From Rhabdochlamydiaceae bacterium (GTDB lineage Bacteria > Chlamydiota > Chlamydiia > Chlamydiales > Rhabdochlamydiaceae): a DNA stretch of 64,000 nucleotides. The translations under genes were made by a program, and so were the position numbers. Within the stretch, counting starts at the first letter, position 1. Each line of letters begins with the position of its first letter. Location: positions 34,962 through 98,961 of the forward strand of contig JAIETG010000001.1 in assembly GCA_019745395.1 (NCBI GenBank), in the 5' to 3' direction. Positions 1 to 8,672 of the stretch are shown here, in pieces. Under the pieces are notes generated by a model. It was given only the letters and a program-made list of their open reading frames with translations. It was not told the DNA's origin and searched no databases.

Positions 1-2348
1 ATTTGAGAACCAGCAATATACCCAATAACATTACTCGAATCCCCCGCATTTACTCTGCTATTACTTACATCAATATTCAGGTTAGTTCCAGCAGTAAAGC
101 TTCCATCAACTTCTAATTGAGCCCCTCCGCAAAATCCGATAGTATTCGAAATTCCCGATGGATCCTGGTTTATCCCGGAATTCGAAATGACCAGAGAAAC
201 GTTATTGCCAAAAGAGATGGTATCACCAAATTGAACCTGCGACCTGCCTAGAGTTCCTATGCTATTGCTGTTTTGGTTTAATCCATTATTGGTTCCTATA
301 TTAGATGCCGTGAGACTAAAGTCACTACCCCCTTGAAAACTTCCAACAGAATAAAATTGTTGTCCTGCAAGGACACCGGTTATATTAGAACCCGAATTAT
401 TTCCTTGGTACGTTCCCATATTAGATAGAGCAATCGAAGCATTATTTCCCACAACGCCTTCAGCATTTAGATGAAGCTGAGATGCAGAACCATCAGCAGT
501 GTTATTGTTTTGAAAGCCCACATAGTTTCCCATTCCTGCCGTACTGCTATCCAATCCAGAGTTTACAATCACAATCTGGAGGTTCTCTCCTGCTTGAAAA
601 AGTTCTTCCACGTACAGCTGCTTACCATAGCCACTCAAACTTCCCGTTGTGCTAGAGCCATCCGTTGTAGAGGCTGCAACTCCGCTATTAGAAATATGAA
701 TATAGGCATTGTTCCCAATAGTAAGACTTGCATTAAAAACTGCTTGCATTCCGCTACCAAGGATATCTCCGACAAAATTACCAGAGTGTCCTGCGCCTGT
801 ATTCGTTCCCAAATTTGCAATATTTAATGTAAAATAATCACCAGCTTCAAAGCTGCTCTTGAAATCGAATTGATTTCCCCCAATAGAGCCAACGTTCGAA
901 TAATTACTCGTTCCCTCCCCGCTGTAATTTGCACTATTAGATATAGTGAGTGTTGCATGGTCTGCTAATAAGCAAGGGGCATAAACTGCAATCTGAGTTC
1001 CCACAGTGGCTACAGCATCGCCTCCACTCCCATGAGCGCTATCTATTCCCATATTAGAAATGTTTAAAGTAAATGCATCCCCAACACTAAACGCATAGGA
1101 ACCAATATGTCCACTATCACCGATAGCAAGCTGCTGAGCGTTTGTCACCGCAACATGCGGACCAGTCCCAGTATTGGTCCCGGTATAAGTCCCGCTATTG
1201 ACAACGTTAACTACTGCGCTATCTCCTAATATACATCCTTGTTGAAGCCAGATTTGCTGACCATCAACACTATTGGTACTAACGACTCCAATCTGTCCGC
1301 CTCCATAGCCTGAGCTCGTATCCACACCTGTATTAGTCACCGTCAAATGGAAATCATTTCCTGATTGAAATACGCCACCTACAAAAAGCTGCTGTTCATT
1401 GAGCCAGCCAACATAATCAGTAAATGCAGTTACTTGCGAAGAATTATAACCGGTGTTGGAAACAGTAATCGAGCATTCATTCCCCACAGTTACTGCGTCT
1501 TGCAAGATTATCTGCGCATTATTAACTATACCGACTTGATTGTCTCCAGTTCCTAAAGCGCTATCGTTACCCAAGTTTTGCACATCGCAACTAAAGTTGT
1601 CCCCAACTTCGAAGACCTCTGAGCACACTAATTGATGGTTGCCGGCGATACCGATAATATCTCTTGATGAAATATTGCCGCTAAAATTTCCGCTGTTTAA
1701 TGCTGAAATTGACACGTTGTTTTCTGCAGCAAAAGACGCATCGAACTGTAATTGAATTTCTACACGAGCTACGGTATTGCCTCCAAATCCACTATCATTG
1801 CTAGTTCCCGTATTGATTGCTGTAAGCTTTCCCTCGCTAGCGACAATAAGTGGATGTGTAGAATGAATGTTAGAAGTAATAGAACTACCGTTTATAAAAG
1901 CAATGTTAGAACTTACAATATTTGCGCTACCAGAAGTTGCACCGGAACTTCCTGTAAAAGAAAGCAGATCTGCAACGAAAATGCTATTATTTATATTTGT
2001 TATATAGATGTTAGGATTGGTAAATACACCTGTAATGCCCTCTCCAGTAAAAGTCAGGGTCTTGTTGTAAAAATGATGACCAAAGACGGATGCAACACCT
2101 GGAAAATCAAACGACAAGACAGAAAATGGTTCACTGTAGTCGACAGGATTTAAGTTAACACCTGGATAGGCGCTATCAAAGATCACATGGTCGCTACTGC
2201 CAGGAACCGTACCAGAGCTCCAATGCGAAGGAATGGCCATATTATCGTTTGATCCTTGCCCTATCCATTGAACAGATGAAGCATATACAGAAGAGCTCAC
2301 AAGTAAATATACAGAAATGCCTTTAAGAAAAAAACGATGACTTGCCAT
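1..2348 (-). CDS. Repeat-rich exported surface protein, C-terminus beyond left edge
   Basis: The minus-strand frame from the ATG at 2348-2346 stays open to base 1, giving at least 782 codons with no stop. The N-terminus is a signal peptide (about residues 1-23, ending VSSSVYA). A short W-rich motif follows (residues 26-50, VQWIGQGSND and SHWSSGTVPG), like the start of many autotransporter passengers and of the autotransporter at 10771. From about residue 200 the protein is built from about 14 tandem units of 40-48 residues. Two types alternate: one begins F-x-x-G-(D/N)-x-F, the other x-x-x-G-(N/D)-N-x-S. Both contain a (V/I)SN(S/M/T)G core and end near IGxxxGxQ, which suggests a beta-solenoid passenger. 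The C-terminal anchor is outside the window, so an autotransporter or adhesin role is inferred. The upstream gene at 2477 is divergent. Confidence 0.85.
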   Translation of the reverse strand, partial: MASHRFFLKGISVYLLVSSSVYASSVQWIGQGSNDNMAIPSHWSSGTVPGSSDHVIFDSAYPGVNLNPVDYSEPFSVLSFDFPGVASVFGHHFYNKTLTFTGEGITGVFTNPNIYITNINNSIFVADLLSFTGSSGATSGSANIVSSNIAFINGSSITSNIHSTHPLIVASEGKLTAINTGTSNDSGFGGNTVARVEIQLQFDASFAAENNVSISALNSGNFSGNISSRDIIGIAGNHQLVCSEVFEVGDNFSCDVQNLGNDSALGTGDNQVGIVNNAQIILQDAVTVGNECSITVSNTGYNSSQVTAFTDYVGWLNEQQLFVGGVFQSGNDFHLTVTNTGVDTSSGYGGGQIGVVSTNSVDGQQIWLQQGCILGDSAVVNVVNSGTYTGTNTGTGPHVAVTNAQQLAIGDSGHIGSYAFSVGDAFTLNISNMGIDSAHGSGGDAVATVGTQIAVYAPCLLADHATLTISNSANYSGEGTSNYSNVGSIGGNQFDFKSSFEAGDYFTLNIANLGTNTGAGHSGNFVGDILGSGMQAVFNASLTIGNNAYIHISNSGVAASTTDGSSTTGSLSGYGKQLYVEELFQAGENLQIVIVNSGLDSSTAGMGNYVGFQNNNTADGSASQLHLNAEGVVGNNASIALSNMGTYQGNNSGSNITGVLAGQQFYSVGSFQGGSDFSLTASNIGTNNGLNQNSNSIGTLGRSQVQFGDTISFGNNVSLVISNSGINQDPSGISNTIGFCGGAQLEVDGSFTAGTNLNIDVSNSRVNAGDSSNVIGYIAGSQ

Positions 2349-2476
2349 GATCGGACACATCCTATCTTTGCGTTATTTTTTCATCCTATTTTTAATTTTA
2401 ATTAATTGCAAATACAGACAATAAATCGCTCTCATGTCTATTTCTTTTTTATCTCTTGAACTTTATACTGACAAAT

Positions 2477-3700
2477 ATGAACAGTCGATGGATGTATATT
2501 GATTTCAACAGCTATTTTGCGAGTGTAGAGCAACAACTTGATCCGAAGTTGCGATGTAAGCCTATTGCTGTAATACCGGTAGATACAGAGGCCACTTGCG
2601 CTATTGCAGCAAGCTATGAAGCCAAAGCTTTTGGCATAAAAACCGGCACGCCCATTTGGGAAGCCAAAAAAATGTGTCCCCATCTCATTTGCATCCTAGC
2701 AAAACATGAGGCTTATGTAGAGTTTCATGAAAAAATTCTTAGAGAAATTGATCGACATGTTCCTATCACTAAAGTTTGGTCCATAGATGAAGTGGCCTGT
2801 CAACTTATGGATAATGAAAGCGCGAATGCAGAGCAGCTCGCTGCAAAAATTAAAAAGGGCCTTAAAGAGAATGTCGGAGAGTGTATCCGCTGTTCTATTG
2901 GAATCGCTCCCAATCGTTACTTGGCAAAAGTGGCCACAGACATGAAAAAACCAGATGGCCTGGTATTTATTAATCAGGAAGATCTTCCTCAAAAACTTCA
3001 CTCTTTAAAACTACGCGATTTGCCAGGAATCGGAACAAATATGGAGATTCGCCTAAAAAGTTGCGGGATTCTCGATATGAAAACGCTTTGTTCCTTGAAT
3101 TTAGAGCAAATGCGTATAGCTTGGGGAAGTGTAGAAGGAGAGAAAATGTGGCACCACTTAAAAGGGATCGAGCTTCCGGAGAAAGAAACTCAGCGCAGAA
3201 GCTTAGGCCATAGCCAGGTATTGGCACCAGAGCTTAGAAATCCAGAAATCGCGCGAATCGTAGGAAGAAAACTTACCACCAAAGCAGCAAGTCGCCTCAG
3301 GACAATGAAACTTGTCGCTTCAAAGATGAGTTTATCTATAATCTTGGAAGAACAAGGATTTTTTGAGTTACATTCAACTTGTAATCAAGTTGATGACACC
3401 ATGACATTTTTATCTCTTTTCCAAGACATGTGGAACCAAAATACCAACCTTACAGCTACTTCGAGAATGAAAAAAATATCTGTTACTTTTTCTAAGCTAG
3501 AAAAACCTATAGGCCAACAGTATGATTTTTTTACAGATCACTCCAGAGAAAAAAGAAAAAAAATCTCTCAGACATTGGATTTAATTAATCAAAAATATGG
3601 AAAAAATTCTGCCGTCTTTGGGATCCTCCCCGACAAATCTTTTTCGGGGGCAAAAATCGCTTTTAGCAGAATTCCCGAAAAAGAGGAGTTCTTTGAATAA
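2477..3700 (+). CDS. Y-family translesion DNA polymerase (DinB/ImuB-like)
   Basis: The protein is about 407 residues, the usual size of Y-family lesion-bypass polymerases. The N-terminal motif YIDFNSYFASVEQ carries the first catalytic Asp and the steric-gate region. WSIDEVA carries the second catalytic acidic pair (S-x-D-E). SIGIAPNRYLAKVATDMKKP is the classic palm signature, and LPGIG is the HhH (thumb) motif. A little-finger-like region follows from about residue 230. An in-frame TTG lies 21 bases upstream at 2456 and another ATG at 2492; I prefer 2477, but no start has a strong Shine-Dalgarno site. It is divergent from the repeat protein at 2348, so the short gap must hold both promoters. 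Family assignment is firm. The subfamily (PolIV or UmuC-like) is not decided. Confidence 0.88.
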   Translation: MNSRWMYIDFNSYFASVEQQLDPKLRCKPIAVIPVDTEATCAIAASYEAKAFGIKTGTPIWEAKKMCPHLICILAKHEAYVEFHEKILREIDRHVPITKVWSIDEVACQLMDNESANAEQLAAKIKKGLKENVGECIRCSIGIAPNRYLAKVATDMKKPDGLVFINQEDLPQKLHSLKLRDLPGIGTNMEIRLKSCGILDMKTLCSLNLEQMRIAWGSVEGEKMWHHLKGIELPEKETQRRSLGHSQVLAPELRNPEIARIVGRKLTTKAASRLRTMKLVASKMSLSIILEEQGFFELHSTCNQVDDTMTFLSLFQDMWNQNTNLTATSRMKKISVTFSKLEKPIGQQYDFFTDHSREKRKKISQTLDLINQKYGKNSAVFGILPDKSFSGAKIAFSRIPEKEEFFE

Positions 3701-4074
3701 TTTTCGATAATGCACAGCAAATCAAAATCTTAAGCCCCAAAGCTTCCGTTATTGTAATCATTTACGCTTCTTTATAAAGAGTATCGTCTGATACGTAAGA
3801 ATGAACTCACACTTTGACGGCAAGCCTTTTAACCTTAGTATTAAAAAGATTTCCTCGGAATGATTCTGCTTTTACAAACTCCGCGCACTTCAAGACTTAC
3901 ATCGCAATGTAAACAGCTTACCCTCTAGCTCCAACAAATTAAAAATATATTTTTATTGTATTTCGTGTTTTTTATATTACACATCACAACAACAATCAAA
4001 AGTTAAATAATTATTTAACAAATAGTTTCCTTCATGATATGTTTAAGATAAACAAAACAAACAGGAGGTTAATT
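3701..4074. other. Intergenic region, no gene seen
   Basis: This AT-rich gap lies between the Y-family polymerase and the DUF892 gene. I see no convincing ORF and no strong terminator. Only a short 5-bp palindrome (GTATC...GATAC near 3781) stands out. The promoter of the DUF892 gene should lie in its last 120 bases. Confidence 0.4.
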
Positions 4075-4584
4075 ATGAAAAATTTTCATGATCTTTTTAT
4101 TCACGAATTAAGTGATATATATAGCGCAGAATTACAAATAGACAAGGCTCTTCCAGAACTTATAAAAAAAGCACATTCCAAAGAATTAAAAGAAGCTCTT
4201 CATAAAAATCATTTAGAAACCAAAAAACAAATCAAAAGGCTTGATGAAATTGCGGATGAACTAAACGTAAATTTAGAGGGTAAAAAATGTGATGCAATAG
4301 AAAACATTCTTCGAGAAGGGCATAAATTTTTGCTGGCTCATTTCCCCCATGAAATCTCAGATGCTGCAATCATTAGCAGCGCTCAAAGAGTCGAACACTA
4401 TGAAATATCTGTTTATGGAACATTAAAATCTTTTGCAAAGCATCTAGAATTAAAAAATCCAGAAAAGCTTTTAAATGAAACGTTTGAAGAGGAAGAAAAT
4501 GCAGACAAAACACTGAACAATATTGCTTACGGAACATTATTTTCTAAGGGCATCAATAAGGAAGCTGCAAGAAAAACTGCCTAA
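4075..4584 (+). CDS. DUF892 (YciF/YciE-like) ferritin-like protein
   Basis: The product is about 169 residues and almost entirely helical. It matches the DUF892 pattern: an N-terminal LFIHELSDIYSAELQIDKALP, a central H-x-x-E-T-K, and a later RVEHYEISVYGTL helix carrying the usual Glu/His metal-ligand candidates. Members form ferritin-like four-helix bundles linked to stress responses; the exact reaction is unknown. The start at 4075 is set by a perfect AGGAGG at 4063-4068, six bases upstream. An upstream in-frame extension to 4039 is unlikely. It appears monocistronic. Ferritin-like fold is likely; iron storage in this organism is inference. Confidence 0.88.
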   Translation: MKNFHDLFIHELSDIYSAELQIDKALPELIKKAHSKELKEALHKNHLETKKQIKRLDEIADELNVNLEGKKCDAIENILREGHKFLLAHFPHEISDAAIISSAQRVEHYEISVYGTLKSFAKHLELKNPEKLLNETFEEEENADKTLNNIAYGTLFSKGINKEAARKTA

Positions 4585-4616
4585 ATAGTTCCTTCTCAAA
4601 AAAGATAAGATAAACC

Positions 4617-4668
4617 GAGGGGAATTTTTCGATGCGGCTTTAAAACTTGAATTGGAAAATTTCCCCTC
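4617..4668 (+). terminator. Imperfect hairpin after the DUF892 gene
   Basis: GAGGGGAATTTTT (4617-4629) pairs approximately with a GGAAAATTTCCCCTC stretch ending at 4668. The loop is about 25 bases and there is no clear T-run, so this is a weak terminator candidate. Confidence 0.3.
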
Positions 4669-4687
4669 TTCTGATATTTACTCCTCC

Positions 4688-4837
4688 TATCGCATAAAGT
4701 AGATAACACTTGTTTTTGCCTTTATAGATCTTCTTTTTGTCAGGCAGAACTTCCCCAGATTTTTCCCATCTTTAGAGAGTTTGAACTGTCACACCTAGAA
4801 TTCTAGCAGCCTAGCCGGTTTCAATAAATCTATTCAT
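4688..4837 (-). pseudogene. Remnant of IS607-type resolvase / MerR-like HTH
   Basis: Reading minus from the ATG at 4837, the frame gives MNRFIETG, a stop, AARILGVTVQTL, a stop, then RWEKSGEVLPDKK followed by a GKNKCY stretch. This is the MerR-type winged-helix start of IS607-family serine recombinases and related excisionase-like proteins (consensus A-A-R-x-L-G-V-x-x-x-T-L-x-R-W-E-x-x-G). Two in-frame stops replace conserved residues, and no recombinase catalytic domain follows. It is therefore a decayed fragment. It is the only mobile-element trace I could recognise in the window. It could instead be from a chromosomal MerR regulator. Confidence 0.6.
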
Positions 4838-5053
4838 ATAAATAGATATCACTATTGCTATCAACAATCAAAGTGGCTGAAAAAATTAATGAAGGAGTGA
4901 ATGCAAAGGCAATTGTTTTATAAAAATGTGAAGTCATGAGCATTCAGTTTTCTCCTTTTCAATAAGATCCAAGAACCACGTTACAAAAAAAATTTTTACA
5001 AGCAAACTTGTAATTAATCCATTTTTTTTAACCTTACCCTTAAAAATCATCCC

Positions 5054-5084
5054 TTGCAAATAATACTGCCGCTTATCTTATAAT
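5054..5084 (+). promoter_or_regulatory. Possible sigma-70-type promoter for the AGCS transporter
   Basis: TTGCAA at 5054-5059 and a perfect TATAAT at 5079-5084 lie about 130 bases upstream of the transporter start. The spacer is 19 bp, longer than ideal. The rest of the 4838-5211 gap shows no gene. Confidence 0.35.
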
Positions 5085-5211
5085 GAGCTCATGAACAGTT
5101 TCCTTTTTTATACATGCTTTTTGTCCTCTTCTCGTTCGTCCGCCTTGGCGCGGTAACTTGCTTTTTTTCGTCCACTTTACTTTTTAAAAATCAAAAACTA
5201 ACGAGTTGTTT

Positions 5212-6540
5212 ATGGATCTTTTTACACATTTAAGTCATGTCAATCATCTTTTCACACTCCTCATCATCTTTCCTGCAGTGATTGCCATAGGATTTTATCT
5301 CACCTTAAAACTCCGCTTTGTTCAGCTAACACATTTGAAAAAAAGTTTTCTATGTTTTACCAAAAACAATTCAGAAAGCGACGGCAATATTAGCCGATTT
5401 CGAGCTGTCTGCTCTGTTCTGGCCGGAAACCTCGGCACCGGAAACATTTCTGGAATGGCTGTTGCCATCGCTACAGGAGGCCCGGGAGCCCTTGTCTGGA
5501 TGTGGGTCATGGTCTTTTTTGGCTCTGTCATTCAATTCGTCAGCTGCGTTCTTGGGGTGTCTTACAGAAAAAAAACAGAATCTGGCGAATACGTCGGAGG
5601 CCCCATGTACTATCTTGAGCGCGGCCTTGGCCTTAGAAAAACAGGCGTTTTATTTGCCGCTTTGGCAATCTTCGGAGCTATCGCGATCGGCAACCTGGCT
5701 CAAATCAACTCTGTCGTACTTCCTCTTCAAAAACTCGGACTCAACCCCTTATATTGCAGTTTAGGCATAGCTGTTGCTCTTGGACTCACAGTCCTTGGAG
5801 GGATTCAGCGTATTTCCAACTTCGCCTCATACATCATTCCCTTAAAAGCATTCCTCTATCTCGGAACTGCGCTCGTTATTCTTGTCATGCATTATGAAAC
5901 AATCATTCCCGCATTGAAACTTATGTTTCACGAGGCTTTTGACATATCTGCCTTTATAGGAGGGGTAGCTGGCACTGGCATGATGAAAGCTATTACAACC
6001 GGATTTGATAGAGGACTTTTTGCAACAGATGCAGGGCTTGGAATTGTACCAATCCTTCAAGCGAGTGCAAAATCAGAACACCCTGTAGTCGATGGGATTG
6101 CATCCCTTCTATCCCCTCTGATCGTAATGATCGTGTGTAGCGCAACGGGTCTTGTATTAATTGTTACAGGAGCCTACCTTGAGCCACATTTACAAAGCAC
6201 AAACATGGTGACCCACGCCTTTTCCCAAGGCCTCAATCATCCTATTGGTGGATATATCGTAATCATCGCGCTTATACTGTTTGCATTTACAACCATTATG
6301 GCATGGTGCTACTGCGGAGAAAAAGCATTAAACTTTATTGTAGGCAAAGAAAAAGCGCATTTATTTCGCTATTTCTACATCGCTATGGTCCCTATCGGAA
6401 GTTTATTAAAAGTTGATATCATCTGGATTCTTGCCGATGTTGCAGTATCTCTGATGCTAACCATCAACCTAATCGGAATCGTTGGATTATCCAACCGCGT
6501 AATCCACTCGACAAAAGAATATAGATCTGTTCAAAATTAA
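5212..6540 (+). CDS. Sodium:alanine symporter, AGCS family (AlsT/DagA-like)
   Basis: The product is a 442-residue inner-membrane protein with about ten hydrophobic segments. It imports alanine, glycine or related amino acids with Na+. The AGCS signature is clear: AVCSVLAGNLGTGNISGMAVAIATGGPGALVWMW near residues 65-100, with GNLGTGNISG as the ion/substrate site. EYVGGPMYYLERGLG and TTGFDRGLFATDAGLG follow further on. Pathogenic chlamydiae carry a homologue. The ATG at 5212 is preferred over the TTG at 5206. A perfect 17-bp hairpin lies just downstream. Substrate choice between alanine and glycine cannot be read from the sequence. Confidence 0.92.
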   Translation: MDLFTHLSHVNHLFTLLIIFPAVIAIGFYLTLKLRFVQLTHLKKSFLCFTKNNSESDGNISRFRAVCSVLAGNLGTGNISGMAVAIATGGPGALVWMWVMVFFGSVIQFVSCVLGVSYRKKTESGEYVGGPMYYLERGLGLRKTGVLFAALAIFGAIAIGNLAQINSVVLPLQKLGLNPLYCSLGIAVALGLTVLGGIQRISNFASYIIPLKAFLYLGTALVILVMHYETIIPALKLMFHEAFDISAFIGGVAGTGMMKAITTGFDRGLFATDAGLGIVPILQASAKSEHPVVDGIASLLSPLIVMIVCSATGLVLIVTGAYLEPHLQSTNMVTHAFSQGLNHPIGGYIVIIALILFAFTTIMAWCYCGEKALNFIVGKEKAHLFRYFYIAMVPIGSLLKVDIIWILADVAVSLMLTINLIGIVGLSNRVIHSTKEYRSVQN

Positions 6541-6555
6541 TAATCTTTTTATGAT

Positions 6556-6597
6556 AGGCAAAAGCTCTTAGATAGAAATCTCTAAGAGCTTTTGCCT
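6556..6597. terminator. Bidirectional hairpin terminator
   Basis: AGGCAAAAGCTCTTAGA (6556-6572) pairs perfectly over 17 bp with 6581-6597 around an 8-base loop. It sits between the converging AGCS transporter and CHAP genes, so it probably stops transcription from both sides. Confidence 0.75.
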
Positions 6598-6603
6598 TAA
6601 ATA

Positions 6604-7230
6604 TTATGAAGCGAAACGCACCCATCCAATCAGCGAATCATCAAAAATTCGATAGCCACCTTCTTCATCTTTATCTAGCAACAACCGACGAGAGTAGTTT
6701 GCCCCATCCCAAAGACTATTAAAGTAATTTTGTTCTGCAATAGTAATAAAGTTATCACCGACACTCACAACCACAGCTACATGACCTGTTACTGACAAGT
6801 CCGTACTATAGATTAGTAAATCACCTATCTGCGGCGGCGTTTTAGAGATCTTATTTTTATATTGCAGCAACGGGACTTGCTGATCAGTATCCACTTGCTG
6901 ACCATGCTTTAAGTCCCAAATATGATAAGCATATGTAACATCAGCAAATGTCACATTTTTATTATCAATAAGCCATCTTCTTGCATATTCAACACACTGC
7001 CACTTCATACCGCTTATTATTTTTTTATTCGCATTTTTCAACAAAACATAGTTATTTTCATTAGTAACGCAATCGCCATTGCAATTACTATATGCTTTAG
7101 TCAAGTATGACTGTCCAATACATGACCCTAATTCAGTATGACACTTTTCTGTAGAAGGCTTCTCTACAGACGTCGAAGAATATCCGTTCATAGAAAAAGC
7201 AATCAAAGAAAAAGCAACAAAATATTTCAC
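6604..7230 (-). CDS. Exported CHAP-domain amidase/endopeptidase
   Basis: The product is a 208-residue protein with an N-terminal signal peptide (about residues 1-20). The C-terminal two thirds form a CHAP/NlpC-like papain-fold domain. Cys79 is in WQCVEYARRW, His150 is in TGHVAVVV, and Glu166 is in AEQN. These are the expected catalytic Cys, His and polar residues. The arrangement resembles the amidase domain of glutathionylspermidine synthetase/amidase and D-alanyl-glycyl endopeptidases. The likely role is cleavage of a peptide or amide bond in the periplasm, perhaps in peptidoglycan. The start is taken as GTG at 7230, with GGTGA six bases upstream. Extra cysteines near residues 30-54 may form disulphides. 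Substrate is not known. Confidence 0.78.
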   Translation of the reverse strand: MKYFVAFSLIAFSMNGYSSTSVEKPSTEKCHTELGSCIGQSYLTKAYSNCNGDCVTNENNYVLLKNANKKIISGMKWQCVEYARRWLIDNKNVTFADVTYAYHIWDLKHGQQVDTDQQVPLLQYKNKISKTPPQIGDLLIYSTDLSVTGHVAVVVSVGDNFITIAEQNYFNSLWDGANYSRRLLLDKDEEGGYRIFDDSLIGWVRFAS

Positions 7231-7395
7231 AATTATCACCAAATTAATATAATAAAATAATTTTCAGAGGAACACTTTAACATCCATTCACAAAAAAAAC
7301 AAAGTTTTTAAATTATTCTGCAATCCCAAAAAATACAGTTATCCTTGGTACATTTCCTCTAGCAATTTAAGTGATATTGATGCGATCTTGGAAAG

Positions 7396-7851
7396 ATGCC
7401 AAAACACAGACCAAACAAGATATGGATAGATGGGGATGCTTGTCCTAAAGCTGTTAAAGAAATAGTTTTCAAGACAAGCCATCGATTGAATATAAACGTT
7501 GTATTAGTAGCCAACTCCTATCAATTTATTCCTCACAGCGATCTCATACGATTGATGGTTGTACACAAGGGATTTGATGCAGCCGATCAACACATTATTG
7601 ATCAGGTCGAAATTCACGATATAGTCATTACGGCTGACATTCCACTAGCTGCAAAAGTTTTGGAAAAAAAGGCTATCGCGATCAACCCTAGAGGCGAAAT
7701 TTATACAGCCAATACTATTGGTTCGATTTTATCCATGCGTGATTTTATGAAAGGGCTTCGGGATGCTGGGACAATTACTGGAGGCCCTGCACCATTTGGC
7801 CCCAAAGATGTTAAGCAATTTGCCGATTCTCTGAATAAACTCACCTCTTAA
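7396..7851 (+). CDS. UPF0178 / YaiI-YqxD family protein (DUF188)
   Basis: The product has 151 residues, the normal length for this widely conserved family of unknown function. Diagnostic stretches are IWIDGDACP at the N-terminus, VVHKGFDAADQHIID, DIVITADIPLA, INPRGEIYT, and TITGGPAPFGPKD near the C-terminus. The conserved acidic residues (D-G-D and A-D) give it a PIN-like nuclease look, but no activity is established. The start ATG has a weak GGAAAG upstream. It is read in the same direction as the next gene, about 60 bases away. Confidence 0.9.
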   Translation: MPKHRPNKIWIDGDACPKAVKEIVFKTSHRLNINVVLVANSYQFIPHSDLIRLMVVHKGFDAADQHIIDQVEIHDIVITADIPLAAKVLEKKAIAINPRGEIYTANTIGSILSMRDFMKGLRDAGTITGGPAPFGPKDVKQFADSLNKLTS

Positions 7852-7913
7852 ATTTGAATTTCTTATTCAAAACTTACCTTCCCTAATTAAAGTGAATTTT
7901 GTACAGTTCGGAT

Positions 7914-8567
7914 ATGGATCTACTCATTGCTGGAAACGTTCAAACTATTCTTAGCGGACATGTCTCGCCCGAAAGTCTTTGCCCTATTTCTGTTGAAAAA
8001 ATGCCCTATGCTTTAGGAGGTGCAGAAATTCCCGACTCCAACTTATCCATAGGAGAAACGATCATTTACGAAGGTGTAGGCCATATTTTCACATTAAAAA
8101 AAACATGGGAAGAAAAACAGACTCTTCAAGCCGCCTTTCTTATGGGAATACCAAAAAAACCAAAAACGTTATTACAGATCCGACATAAACAAGAAATCCA
8201 AGCGCTGTATCAAGACCTTATTAAAAACTACCCAACCGGATTTGCCATTGTAGGCACCGCAACGTTTTCCAAGCTTTCTGTAGCTTATTTAAAACTCTCC
8301 CCTATCTACCAAGAAAACATTAACGCTCATCAGGACAAATATTGGAACCAAGAAAATTTTAACGATCGCAAGGCTAACCTCTTCGGAGTTGTTTTATCCA
8401 AACCAGATCCTCGCGCCTTCTACGACAACCCTAACGAAAAAAATCCAGATGTTTTACTTTCTCACACACATGTGCTATCTCCTTTAGCACGTCATCTTCT
8501 TACCCACTCCGAACTCTCCTCAGGGACTTTTTGGATTGAAGCAATTGATCACATTAGATCCTATTAA
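7914..8567 (+). CDS. Conserved-looking hypothetical protein
   Basis: The product is about 217 residues and soluble, with no signal peptide or TM segment. I do not recognise the family. It has a balanced composition, a basic middle stretch (GIPKKPKTLLQIRHKQEIQA) and a tail rich in His and Ser (LLSHTHVLSPLARHLLTHSE). Codon use is like its neighbours, so the gene looks real. The start could be TTG at 7899 or ATG at 7914; neither has a good Shine-Dalgarno site. It may be co-transcribed with the YaiI-type gene. Confidence 0.6.
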   Translation: MDLLIAGNVQTILSGHVSPESLCPISVEKMPYALGGAEIPDSNLSIGETIIYEGVGHIFTLKKTWEEKQTLQAAFLMGIPKKPKTLLQIRHKQEIQALYQDLIKNYPTGFAIVGTATFSKLSVAYLKLSPIYQENINAHQDKYWNQENFNDRKANLFGVVLSKPDPRAFYDNPNEKNPDVLLSHTHVLSPLARHLLTHSELSSGTFWIEAIDHIRSY

Positions 8568-8672
8568 TATTCAAAAAATCCGCCCTTCATAACAGTCATT
8601 ATTTTTTTGACAAAAAAACTAAAATTCCTCTACACCTGTAATTTATTCTTTTATTTTTCAGAAGGATTGATC

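Noticed and set aside
471..2153. Plus-strand open frames of 60-133 codons
   Set aside because: They are shadows of the long minus-strand repeat protein, with low coding quality and Cys/Ile-rich translations.
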